NCBI RefSeq assembly: GCF_000003605.2
Contig: NW_003106964.1
Span: 1-39,906 of the forward strand
Reading direction: 5' to 3'
Length of the DNA: 39,906 nucleotides
From: Saccoglossus kowalevskii
Taxonomy: Eukaryota > Hemichordata > Enteropneusta > Harrimaniidae
A model generated the notes under the pieces. The model saw only the letters and a list, made by a program, of their open reading frames with translations, searched no databases and had not been told where the DNA came from. A program made the translations under genes and the position numbers. Every line of letters starts with the position of its first letter. Within the stretch, counting starts at the first letter, position 1. Of this stretch, positions 25,476-36,801 are shown one piece after another.

Positions 25476-26421
25476 CGGATGTGAACATAGTGCATGTATT
25501 CAGCGTAATATTTCTTTTCAGATATAAACATAGTGCATGTCTTCAGCATAACAATACGAGTCGGTTGTGAACATAGTGCATGTCATCAGCATAACTATTC
25601 TATTCAGATGTAAACATAGTGCATGTCTTCAGCACAACAATTCTATTCAGATGTGAACATAGTGCATGTCTTCAGCACAACAATTCTATTCAGATATGAA
25701 CATAGTGCATGTCTTCAGCACAACAATTCTATTGAGATGTGAACATAGTGCATGTCTTCAGCTTAACAATTCTATTCAAATGTAAACATAGTGCATGTCT
25801 TCAGCATAACAATTCTATCCAGATGTGAACATAGTGCATGTCTTCAGCATAACTATTCTACTCAGATGTAAACATAGTGCATGTCTTTAGCACAACAATT
25901 CTATTCTGATGTGAACATAGTGCATGTCTTCAGCATAAAAATACGAGTCAGATGTGAACATAGTGAATGTCTCTAGCATAACAATACGCGTCAGATGTGA
26001 ACATAGTGTATGTCTTCAGCATAACAATGCGAGACAGATGTGAACATAGCGCATGTCTTCAGCATAACAATGCGAGTCGGATGTGACCATAGTGCACGTC
26101 TTCGGCATAACAATATGAGACAGATGTGAATATAGTCCATGTCTTCAGCATAAAAATACGAATCAGATGTGAACATACTGCGTTTCTTCAGCACAATAAT
26201 TCTATTCAGATGTGAACATAGTACATGTCTTCGGCATAACAATACGATTCAGATGTGAACATAGTGCATGTCTTTAGCATAACAGTTCTATTCAGATGTG
26301 AACATAGTGCATGTCCTCAGCATAACAATATGAGTCAGATGTGAACATAGCGCATGTCTGCAGCATAACAATACGCGTCAGATGTGAACATAGTGCATGT
26401 CTTCGGTATAACAATACGATT
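25476..26421. repeat. 946-bp interval with alternative content
   Basis: Same length as the preceding 22-mer, but the second half is replaced by the taactat/ttctgatg/gtgaatg/gagacag cassette. Equal length with different content suggests exchange of whole cassettes in register. One unit carries cttttcagatat near 25513. Confidence 0.8.
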
Positions 26422-28227
26422 CGGATGTGAAAATAGTGGATGTCTTCAGCGTAACATTTCTATTCAGATATAAACATAGTGCATGTCTTCAGCATAACAA
26501 TACGAGTCGGATGTGAACATAGTGCATGTCATCAGCATAACTATTCTATTCAGATGTAAACATATTGCATGTCTTCAGCACAACAATACTATTCAGATGT
26601 GAACATAGTGCATGTCTTCAGCATAACAATTCTATTCAGATATGAACATAGTGCATATCTTCAGCACAGCAATTCTATTGAGATGTGAACATAGTGCATG
26701 TCTTCAGCTTAACAATTCTATTCAAATGTAAACATAGTGCATGTCTTCAGCATAACAATTCTATCCAGATGTGAACATAGTGCATGTCTTCAGCATAAAC
26801 ATACTTATCAGATGTGAACATAGTGCGTGTCTTCAGCACAACAATTATATTCAGATGTGACCATAGTGCATGTCTTCAGCATAACAATACGAGCCAGATG
26901 TGAACATAGTCCATGTCTTCAGCATAAACATACTTATCAGATGTGAACATAGTGCGAGTCTTCAGCACAACTATTATATTCAGATGTGAACATAATGCAT
27001 GTCTTCAGCATAACAATTCTATTCAGATGTAAACATAGTGCATGTCTACAGCACAACAATTCGTTTCAGATGTGAACATAGTGCATGTCGTCAGCACAAC
27101 AATTCTATTCAGATGTGAACATAGTGCATGTCCTCAGCATAACAATATGAGTCAGATGTGAACATAGTGCATGTGTTCAGCATAACGATACGCGTCATAT
27201 GTGGACATAGTGCATGTCATCAGCATACAAATACGAGTCAGATGTGAACATAGCGCATGTCTGCAGCATAACAATACGCGTCAGATGTGAACATAGTGCA
27301 TGTCTTCGGCATAACAATACGATTCGGATGTGAACATAGTGCATGTCTTCAGCGTAACATTTCTATTCAGATATAAACATAGTGCATGTCTTCAGCATAA
27401 CAATACGAGTCGGTTGTGAACATAGTGCATGTCATCAGCATAACTATTCTATTCAGATGTAAACATAGTGCATGTCTTCAGCACAACAATTCTATTCAGA
27501 TGTGAACATAGTGCATGTCTTCAGCATAACAATTCTATTCAGATATGAACATAGTGCATGTCTTCAGCACAACAATTCTATTGAGATGTGAACATAGTGC
27601 ATGTCTTCAGCTTAACAATTCTATTCAAATGTAAACATAGTGCATGTCTTCAGCATAACAATTCTATCTAGATGTGAACATAGTGCATGTCTTCAGCATA
27701 AACATCCTTATCAGATGTGAACATAGTGAGTGTCTTCAGCACAACAATTATATTCAGATGTGACCATAGTGCATGTCTTCAGCATAACAATACGAGCCAG
27801 ATGTGAACATAGTCCATGTCTTCAGCATAAACATACTTATCAGATGTGAACATAGTGCGTGTCTTCAGCACAACAATTATATTCAGATGTGAACATAATG
27901 CATGTCTTCAGCATAACAATTCTATTCAGATGTAAACATAGTGCATGTCTACAGCACAACAATTCTATTCAGATGTGAACATAGTGCATGTCTTCAGCAC
28001 AACAATTCTATTCAGATGTGAACATAGTGCATGTCCTCAGCATAACAATATGAGTCAGATGTGAACATAGTGCATGTCTTCAGCATAACGATACGCGTCA
28101 TATGTGGACATAGTGCATGTCATCAGCATACAAATACGAGTCAGATGTGAACATAGCGCATGTCTGCAGCATAACAATACGCGTCAGATGTGAACATAGT
28201 GCATGTCTTCGGCATAACAATACGATT
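26422..28227 (+). repeat. Two tandem 21-monomer HORs, 903 bp each
   Basis: Copies are 26422-27324 and 27325-28227. Both equal the 15-mer plus six units (the seven-unit extension without cagttctatt). The rare catcagcatacaaa unit lies at 27221 and 28124, exactly 903 bp apart. A third unit-1 landmark begins at 28228, then the spacing drops to 602 bp (14 units). This is the most regular part of the window. Confidence 0.88.
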
Positions 28228-29288
28228 CGGATGTGAACATAGTGCATGTATTCAGCGTAATATTTCTATTCAGATATAAACATAGTGCATGTCTTCAGCA
28301 TAACAATACGAGTCGGTTGTGAACATAGTGCATGTCATCAGCATAACTATTCTATTCAGATGTAAACATAGTGCATGTCTTCAGCACAACAATTCTATTC
28401 AGATGTGAACATAGTGCATGTCTTCAGCACAACAATTCTGTTCAGATATGAACATAGTGCATGTCTTCAGCACAACAATTCTATTGAGATGTGAACATAG
28501 TGCATGTCTTCAGCTTAACAATTCTATTCAAATGTAAACATAGTGCATGTCTTCAGCATAACAATTCTATCCAGATGTGAACATAGTGCATGTCTTTAGC
28601 ATAACAGTTCTATTCAGATGTGAACATAGTGCATGTCCTCAGCATAACAATATGAGTCAGATGTGAACATAGTGCATGTCTTCAGCATAACGATACGCGT
28701 CATATGTGGACATAGTGCATGTCATCAGCATAAAAATACGAGTCAGATGTGAACATAGCGCATGTCTGCAGCATAACAATACGCGTCAGTTGTGAACATA
28801 GTGCATGTCTTCGGCATAACAATACGATTCGGATGTGAACATAGTGCATGTATTCAGCGTAATATTTTCTATTCAGATATAAACATCGTGCATGTCTTCA
28901 GCATAACAATACGAGTCGGTTGTGAACATAGTGCATGTCATCAGCATAACTATTCTATTCAGATGTAAACATAGTGCATGTCTTCAGCACAAAAATTCTA
29001 TTCAGATGTGAACATAGTGCATGTCTTCAGCATAAAAATACGAGTCAGATGTAAACATAGTGCATGCCATCAGCATAAAAATACGAGTCAGATGTGAACA
29101 TAGTGCATGTCTTTAGCATAACAATACGCGTCAGATGTGAACATAGTGCATGTCTTCAGCATAACAATGCGAGTCGGATGTGACCATAGTGCATGTCTTC
29201 AGCATAACAATACGAGCCAGATGTGAACATAGTCCATGTCTTCAGCATAAACATACTTATCAGCTGTGAACATAGTGCGTGTCTTCAG
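28228..29288. repeat. Satellite monomers, shortened HOR copies
   Basis: Unit-1 landmarks lie at 28228 and 28830. A 1-bp insertion near 28866 (aatattttct) changes the phase from 20 to 21. About 28942-29290 recurs at 29888-30236 (946 bp), with the private cagctgtg junction (29261 and 30207) creating a CAGCTG palindrome. Confidence 0.83.
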
Positions 29289-29790
29289 CTTAACAATTCT
29301 ATTCAAATGTAAACATAGTGCATGTCTTCAGCATAACAATTCTATCCAGATGTGAAAATAGTGCATGTCTTCAGCATAACTATTCTATTCAGATGTAAAC
29401 ATAGTGCATGTCTTTAGCACAACAATTCTATTCTGATGTGAACATAGTGCATGTCTTCAGCATAAAAATACGAGTCATATGTGAACATAGTGAATGTCTC
29501 TAGCATAACAATACGCGTCAGATGTGAACATAGTGCATGTCTTCAGCATAACAATACGAGTCAGATGAGAGCATAGCGCATGTCTTCAGCATAACAATGC
29601 GAGTCGGATGTGACCATAGTGCACGTCTTCGGGATAACAATATGAGACAGATGTGAATATAGTCCATGTCTTCAGCATAAAAATACGAATCAGATGTGAA
29701 CATACTGCGTGTCTTCAGCACAATAATTCTATTCAGATGTGAACATAGCGCATGTCCTCAGCATAACAATATGAGTCAGATGTGAACATA
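29289..29790. repeat. 0.5-kb block, copy 1 (partner 36802-37303)
   Basis: Offset 7513 bp. Shared rare variants: gatgtgaaaatag, gtcatatgtgaac, gatgagagcatag and cttcgggataac. Ends where ctgcag in the partner stands against cttcag here. Confidence 0.87.
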
Positions 29791-29834
29791 GCGCATGTCT
29801 TCAGCATAACAATACGCGTCAGATGTGAACATAG

Positions 29835-30375
29835 TGCATGCCATCAGCATAACAATACGAGTCGGTTGTGAACATAGTGTATGTCATCAGCATAACTATT
29901 CTCTTCAGATGTAAACATAGTGCATGTCTTCAGCACAAAAATTCTATTCAGATGTGAACATAGTGCATGTCTTCAGCATAAAAATACGAGTCAGATGTAA
30001 ACATAGTGCATGCCATCAGCATAAAAATACGAGTCAGATGTGAACATAGTGCATGTCTTTAGCATAACAATACGCGTCAGATGTGAACATAGTGCATGTC
30101 TTCAGCATAACAATGCGAGTCGGATGTGACCATAGTGCATGTCTTCAGCATAACAATACGAGCCAGATGTGAACATAGTCCATGTCTTCAGCATAAACAT
30201 ACTTATCAGCTGTGAACATAGTGCGTGTCTTCAGCACAACAATTATATTCAGATGTGAACATAGTGCATGTCTTCAGCATAACAAATCTATTCAGATGTA
30301 AACATAGTGCATGTCTACAGCACAACAATTCTATTCAGATGTGAACATAGTGCATGTCTTCAGCACAACAATTCT
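29835..30375. repeat. 0.54-kb block, copy 1 (partner 31855-32395)
   Basis: Offset 2020 bp (47 x 43 minus 1; the base is lost near 31813). Shared: gccatcagcataac, ctcttcag, cacaaaaattc, gatgtaaac after gagt, cagctgtg and aacaaatctatt. Confidence 0.86.
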
Positions 30376-30489
30376 ATTCAGATGTGAACATTGTGCATGT
30401 CTTTAGCATAATAGTTCTATTCAGATATAAACATAGTGCATGTCTTCAGCTTAACAATTCTATTCAAATGTAAACATAGTGCATGTCTT

Positions 30490-31165
30490 CAGCATAACAA
30501 TTCTATTCAGATGTAAACATAGTGCATGTCTTCAGCATAAAAATACGAGTCAGATGTGAACATAGTGCATGTCTTCAGCAAAATAATATGCGTCAGATGT
30601 GAACATAGTGCATGTCTTCGGCAGAACATTTCTATTCAGATGTGAACATAGTGCATGTCTTCGGTATAAAAATACGAGTCTGATGTGAACATAGTGCATG
30701 TCTTCGGCATAACAATACGAGTCAGATGTGATCACAGTGCATGTCATCAGCATAACAATAATAATCGGATGTGAACATAGTACATGTCTTCAGCATAAAA
30801 ATACGAATCAGATGTGAACATAGCGCATGTCTGCAGCATAACAATACGCGTCAGATGTGGACATAGTACATGTCTTCGGCATAAAAATACGATTCAGATG
30901 TGAACATAGTGCATGTCTTTAGCATAACAGTTCTATTCAGATGTGAACATAGTGCATGTCCTCAGCATAAACATACTTATCAGATGTGAACATAGTGCAT
31001 GTCTTCAGCATAACAATTCGATTCAGATGTAAACATAGTGCATGTCTTCAGCATAACAATTCTATCCAGATGTGAACATAGTGCATGTCTTCAGCATAAA
31101 CATACTTATCAGATGTGAACATAGTGCGTGTCTTCAGCAAAACAATTATATTCAGATGTGACCAT
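30490..31165. repeat. 0.67-kb block, copy 1 (partner 37401-38076)
   Basis: Offset 6911 bp. Shared rare variants: aataataatcg, aattcgattcag (31020 and 37931) and cagcaaaacaatt. The offset differs by exactly 602 bp (14 monomers) from that of the 29.3-kb block, so the region between was shortened or lengthened by 14 units in one copy. Confidence 0.87.
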
Positions 31166-31703
31166 AGTGTATGTCTTCAGCATAACAATACGAGCCAGAT
31201 GTGAACATAGTCCATGTCTTCAGCATAAACATACTTATCAGATGTGAACATAGTGCGTGTCTTCAGCACAACAATTATATTCAGATGTGAACATAATGCA
31301 TGTCTTCAGCATAACAATTCTATTCAGATGTAAACATAGTGCATGTCTTCAGCACAACAATTCCATTCAGATGTGAACATAGTGCATGTCGTTAGCATAA
31401 CAGTTCTATTCAGATGTGAACATAGTGCATGTCCTCAGCATAACAATATGAGTCAGATGTGAACATAGTGCATGTCTTCAGCATAACGATACGCGTCATA
31501 TGTGGACATAGTGCATGTCATCAGCATAAAAATACGAGTCAGATGTGAACATAGCGCATGTCTGCAGCATAACAATACGCGTCAGATGTGAACATAGTGC
31601 ATGTCTTCGGCATAACAATACGATTCGGATGTGAACATAGTGCATGTCTTCAGCGTAACATTTCTATTCAGATATAAACATAGTGCATGTCTTCAGCATA
31701 ACA

Positions 31704-32040
31704 ATACGAGTCGGTTGTGAACATAGTGCATGTCATCAGCATAACTATTCTCTTCAGATGTAAACATAGTGCATGTCTTCAGCACAAAAATTCTATTCAG
31801 ATGTGAACATAGTCATGTCTTCAGCATAAAAATACGAGTCAGATGTAAACATAGTGCATGCCATCAGCATAACAATACGAGTCGGTTGTGAACATAGTGC
31901 ATGTCATCAGCATAACTATTCTCTTCAGATGTAAACATAGTGCATGTCTTCAGCACAAAAATTCTATTCAGATGTGAACATAGTGCATGTCTTCAGCATA
32001 AAAATACGAGTCAGATGTAAACATAGTGCATGCCATCAGC
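31704..32040 (+). repeat. Four-monomer tandem duplication, 172 bp (171 with a deletion)
   Basis: The series gagtcggttg, catcagcataactattctc, cacaaaaattc, gagtcagatgtaaac, gccatcag is present twice. The offset is 171 bp because the first copy lost one base near 31813 (catagtcatg for catagtgcatg). It is a second clear case of a four-unit duplication. Confidence 0.86.
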
Positions 32041-32640
32041 ATAAAAATACGAGTCAGATGTGAACATAGTGCATGTCTTTAGCATAACAATACGCGTCAG
32101 ATGTGAACATAGTGCATGTCTTCAGCATAACAATGCGAGTCGGATGTGACCATAGTGCATGTCTTCAGCATAACAATACGAGCCAGATGTGAACATAGTC
32201 CATGTCTTCAGCATAAACATACTTATCAGCTGTGAACATAGTGCGTGTCTTCAGCACAACAATTATATTCAGATGTGAACATAGTGCATGTCTTCAGCAT
32301 AACAAATCTATTCAGATGTAAACATAGTGCATGTCTACAGCACAACAATTCTATTCAGATGTGAACATAGTGCATGTCTTCAGCACAACAATTCTATTCA
32401 GATGTGAACATAGTGCATGTCTTCAGCATAACAATTCTATTCAGATATGAACATAGTGCATGTCTTCAGCACAACAATTCTATTGAGATGTGAACATAGT
32501 GCATGTCTTCAGCTTAACAATTCTATTCAAATGTAAACATAATGCATGTCTTCAGCATAACAATTCTATCCAGATGTGAACATAATGCATGTCTTTAGCA
32601 TAACAGTTCTATTCAGATGTGAACATAATGCATGTCCTCA

Positions 32641-32705
32641 GCATAACTAATTCTCTTCCTATGTAACATAGTGCATGTCTTCATCACAACATTCTATTTC
32701 AATGT
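32641..32705 (+). repeat. Diverged monomer patch with several indels
   Basis: One and a half monomers carry an inserted a (taactaattc), a changed and shortened front (ttcctatgtaac), catcac for cagcac, a lost a (acattc) and an altered junction (tatttcaatgtg). The net effect is -1 bp between the anchors at 32614 and 32742. Units on both sides are normal. Confidence 0.85.
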
Positions 32706-32814
32706 GAACATAGTGCATGTCTTCAGCATAACAATTCTATTCAGATGTGAACATAGTGCATGTCTTCAGCGTAACATTTCTATTCAGATGTAAACATAGT
32801 GCATGTCTTCAGCA

Positions 32815-33230
32815 TAACAATACGAGTCGGATGTGAACATAGTGCATGTCATCAGCATAACTATTCTATTCAGATGTAAACATATTGCATGTCTTCAGCA
32901 CAACAATACTATTCAGATGTGAACATAGTGCATGTCTTCAGCATAACAATTCTATTCAGATATGAACATAGTGCATGTCTTCAGCACAGCAATTCTATTG
33001 AGATGTGAACATAGTGCATGTCTTCAGCTTAACAATTCTATCCAGATGTGAACATAGTGCATGTCTTCAGCATAAACATACTTATCAGATGTGAACATAG
33101 TGCGTGTCTTCAGCACAACAATTATATTCAGATGTGACCATAGTGCATGTCTTCTGCATAACAATACGAGCCAGATGTGAACATAGTCCATGTCTTCAGC
33201 ATAAACATACTTATCAGATGTGAACATAGT
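32815..33230. repeat. Distant copy of 3687-4117, ending at a 6-bp deletion junction
   Basis: Offset 29128 bp, with the fused cttaac/ccag unit and cttctgcataac in common. At 33230/33231 the sequence passes from gaacatagt directly to cttcagcgtaac, losing the six bases gcatgt. It joins a unit that should be followed by attatatt to a gcgtaacattt unit. Downstream it matches the series after 4495. A deletion of several monomers between 4117- and 4495-like positions, with an imprecise join, explains this. Confidence 0.84.
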
Positions 33231-34160
33231 CTTCAGCGTAACATTTCTATTCAGATATAAATATAGTGCATGTCATCAGCATAACTATTCTCTTCAGATG
33301 TAAACATAGTGCATGTCTTCAGCACAAAAATTCTATTCAGATGTGAACATAGTGCATGTCTTCAGCATAAAAATACGAGTCAGATGTGAACATAGTGCAT
33401 GCCATCAGCATAAAAATACGAGTCAGATGTGAACATAGTGCATGTCTTTAGCATAAAAATACGCGTCAGATGTGAACATAGTGAATGTCTTCAGCATAAC
33501 AATACGAGTCAGATGTGAACATAGTGCATGTCTTTAGCATAACAATATGAGACAGATGTGAATATAGTTCCATGTCTTCAGCATAAAAATACGAATCAGA
33601 TGTGAACATACTGCGTGTCTTCAGCACAATAATTCTATTCAGATGTGAACATAGTTCATGTCCTCAGCATAAAAATACGAGTCTGATGTGAACATAGTGC
33701 ATGTCTTCGGAATAACAATACGAGTCAGATGTGATCACAGTGCATGTCATCAGCATAACAATAAGAAACGGATGTGAACATAGTACATGTCTTCAGCATA
33801 AAAATACGAGTTAGATGTGAACATAGCGCTTGTCTGCAGCATAACAATACGCGTCAGATGTGATCATAGAACATGTCTTCGGCATAACAATACGATTCAG
33901 ATGTGAACATAGTGCATGTCTTTGGCATAACAGATATATTCAGATGTGAACATAGTGCATGTCCTCAGCATAACAATATTAGTCAGATGTGAACATAGCG
34001 CATGTCTGCTGCATAACAATACGCGTCAGATGTGAACATAGTGCATGTCTTCGGTATAACAATACGATTCGGATGTGAACATAGTGCATGTCTTCAGCGT
34101 AACATTTCTATTCAGATATAAACATAGTGCATGTCTTCACCATAACAATACGAGTCGGAT
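33231..34160. repeat. Satellite monomers with raised divergence
   Basis: In register except for an inserted t near 33569 (tatagttccatg). Many private substitutions: gttcatgtc, cggaataac, aagaaacgg, gcgcttg, gatcatagaac, tttggcataacagatatatt, atattagtc and tgctgcataac. The unit order follows the gagacag and gatcacag series. No gene. Confidence 0.83.
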
Positions 34161-35499
34161 GTGAACATAGTGCATGTCATCAGCATAACTATTCTATTCA
34201 GATGTAAACATATTGCATGTCTTCAGCACAACAATACTATTCAGATGTGAACATAGTGCATGTCTTCAGCATAACAATTCTATTCAGATATGAACATAGT
34301 GCATGTCTTCAGCACAGCAATTCTATTGAGATGTGAACATAGTGCATGTCTTCAGCTTAACAATTCTATTCAAATGTAAACATAGTGCATGTCTTCAGCA
34401 TAACAATTCTATCCAGATGTGAACATAGTGCATGTCTTCAGCACAACAATTCTATTGAGATGTGAACATAGTGCATGTTTTCAGCTTAACAATTCTATCC
34501 AGATGTGAACATAGTGCATGTCTTCAGCATAACTATTCTATTCAGATGTAAACATAGTGCATGTCTTTAGCACAACAATTCTATACTGATGTGAACATAG
34601 TGCATGTCTTCAGCATAACAATTCTATCCAGATGTGAACATAGTGCATGTCTTCAGCCTAACAGTTCTATTCAGATATAAACATAGTGCATGTCTTCAGC
34701 TTAACAATTCTATTCAAATGTAAACATAGTGCATGTCTTCAGCATAACAATTCTATCCAGATGTGAACATAGTGCATGTCTTCAGCACAACAATTCTATT
34801 GAGATGTGAACATAGTGCATGTCTTCAGCTTAACAATTCTATTCAAATGTAAACATAGTGCATGTCTTCAGCACAACAATTCTATCCTGATGTGAACATA
34901 GTGCATGTCTTCAGCACAACAATTCTATTGAGATGTGAACATAGTGCATGTCTTCAGCTTAACAATTCTATTCAAATGTAAACATAGTGCATGTCTTCAG
35001 CATAACAATTCTATCCAGATGTGAACATAGTGCATGTCTTCAGCATAACTATTCTATTCAGATGTAAACATAGTGCATGTCTTTCGCACAACAATTCTAT
35101 TCTGATGTGAACATAGTGCATGTCTTCAGCATAAAAATACGAGTCAGATGTGAACATAGTGAATGTCTTTAGCATAACAATACGCGTCAGATGTGAACAT
35201 AGTGCATGTCTTCAGCATAACAATACGAGTCAGATGTGAACATAGTGCATGTCTTTAGCATAACAATACGCGTCAGATGTGAACATAGTGCATGTCTTCA
35301 GCATAACAATGCGAGTCAGATGTGAACATAGCGCATGTCTTCAGTATAACAATGCGAGTCGGATGTGTCATAGTGCACGTCTTCGGCATAACAATATGAG
35401 ACAGATGTGAATATAGTCCATGTCTTCAGCATAAAAATATGAATCAGATGTGAACATACTGCGTGTCTTCAGCACAATAATTCTATTCAGATGTGAACA
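34161..35499. repeat. Satellite monomers, HOR fragments
   Basis: Contains units 2-8 of the 15-mer, then two rounds of attgag/cttaac units with the tatcctgatg variant (34880) also found at 3352-3360. This is followed by the taactat/ttctgatg/gtgaatg/gagacag cassette. One base is lost near 35365 (gatgtgtcatag). Nothing else. Confidence 0.83.
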
Positions 35500-35611
35500 T
35501 AGTGCATGTCCTCAGCATAACAATATGAGTCAGATTTGAACATAGTGCATGTCTTCAGCATGAAAATACGAGTCAGATGTGAACATAGTGCATGTCTACA
35601 GCACAACAATT

Positions 35612-36476
35612 CTATTCAGATGTGAACATAGTGCATGTCTTCAGCATAACAATTCTATTCAGATGTGAACATAGTGCATGTCTACAGCACAACAATTCTA
35701 TTCAGATGTGATCATAGTGCATGTCTTCAGCACAACAATTCTATTCAGATGTGAACATAGTGCATGTCTTTAGCATAACAGTTATATTCAGATATAAACA
35801 TAGTGCATGTCTTCAGCTTAACAATTCTGTTCAAATGTAAACATAGTGCATGTCTTCAGCATAACAATTCTATCCAGATGTGAACATAGTGCATGTCTTC
35901 AGCACAACAATTCTATTGAGATGTGAACATAGTGCATGTTTTCAGCTTAACAATTCTATCCAGATGTGAACATAGTGCATGTCTTCAGCATAACTATTCT
36001 ATTCAGATGTAAACATAGTGCATGTCTTTAGCACAACAATTCTATACTGATGTGAACATAGTGCATGTCTGCAGCATAAAAATACGAGTCAGATGTGAAC
36101 ATAGTGAATGTCTATAGCCTAACAATACGCGTCTGATGTGAACATAGTGCATGTCTTCAGCATAACAATACGATTCAGATGTGAACATAGTGCATGTCTT
36201 TAGCATAACAATACGCGTCAGATGTGAACATAGTGCATGTCTTCAGCATAACAATGCGAGTCAGATGTGAACATAGCGCATGTCTTCAGCATAACAATGC
36301 GAGTCGGATGTGACCATAGTGCACGTCTTCGGCATAACAATATGAGACAGATGTGAATATAGTCCATGTCTTCAGCATAAAAATACGAATCAGATGTGAA
36401 CATACTGCGTGTCTTCAGCACAATAATTCTATTCAGATGTGAACATAGTGCATGTCCTCAGCATAACATATGAGTC
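35612..36476. repeat. 0.87-kb block, distant copy of 5500-6365
   Basis: Offset 30112 bp. Shared order and rare variants: ctgttcaaatg, catgttttcagc, tatactgatg, ctgcagcataaaa and agcctaac. Private changes: gatcatagtg, cagttatatt, gtctatagcc and gtctgatg. A base is lost near 36468 (gcataacatatg). Confidence 0.86.
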
Positions 36477-36518
36477 AGATGTGAACATAGTGCATGTCTT
36501 CAGCAAAATAATATGCGT

Positions 36519-36644
36519 CAGATGTGAACATAGTGCATGTCTTTAGCATAACAGTTCTATCAGATATGAACATAGTGCATGTCTTCAGCACAACAATTCT
36601 ATCAGATGTGAACATAGTGCATGTCTTTAGCATAACAGTTCTAT
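36519..36644 (+). repeat. Three consecutive 42-bp monomers
   Basis: Anchors lie at 36519, 36561, 36603 and 36645, a spacing of 42 bp, and the next is at 36688 (43 bp). Each of the three units ends ttctat instead of ttctatt. Units 1 and 3 carry tttagc with cagttctat, unit 2 cacaac with attctat, and the junctions alternate between gatatg and gatgtg. An 84-bp duplication of a shortened pair fits the pattern. Since 42 is a multiple of 3, the frame no longer rotates, which explains the overlapping ORFs here on both strands (36524-36739 + and 36475-36675 -), with a 14-residue period. Confidence 0.9.
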
Positions 36645-36801
36645 CAGATATGAACATAGTGCATGTCTTCAGCACAACAATTATATTCAGATGTGAACAT
36701 AGTGCATGTCTTCAGCATAACAATTCTATTCAGATATGAACATAGTGCATGTCTTCAGCACAACAATTCTATTGAGATGTGAACATAGTGCATGTCTTCA
36801 G

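Noticed and set aside
36475-36739. Repeat protein with a 14-residue period
   Set aside because: It covers only three 42-bp units and then reverts to the rotating 43-bp frame. Open frames exist on both strands, so this is low-complexity openness rather than coding.
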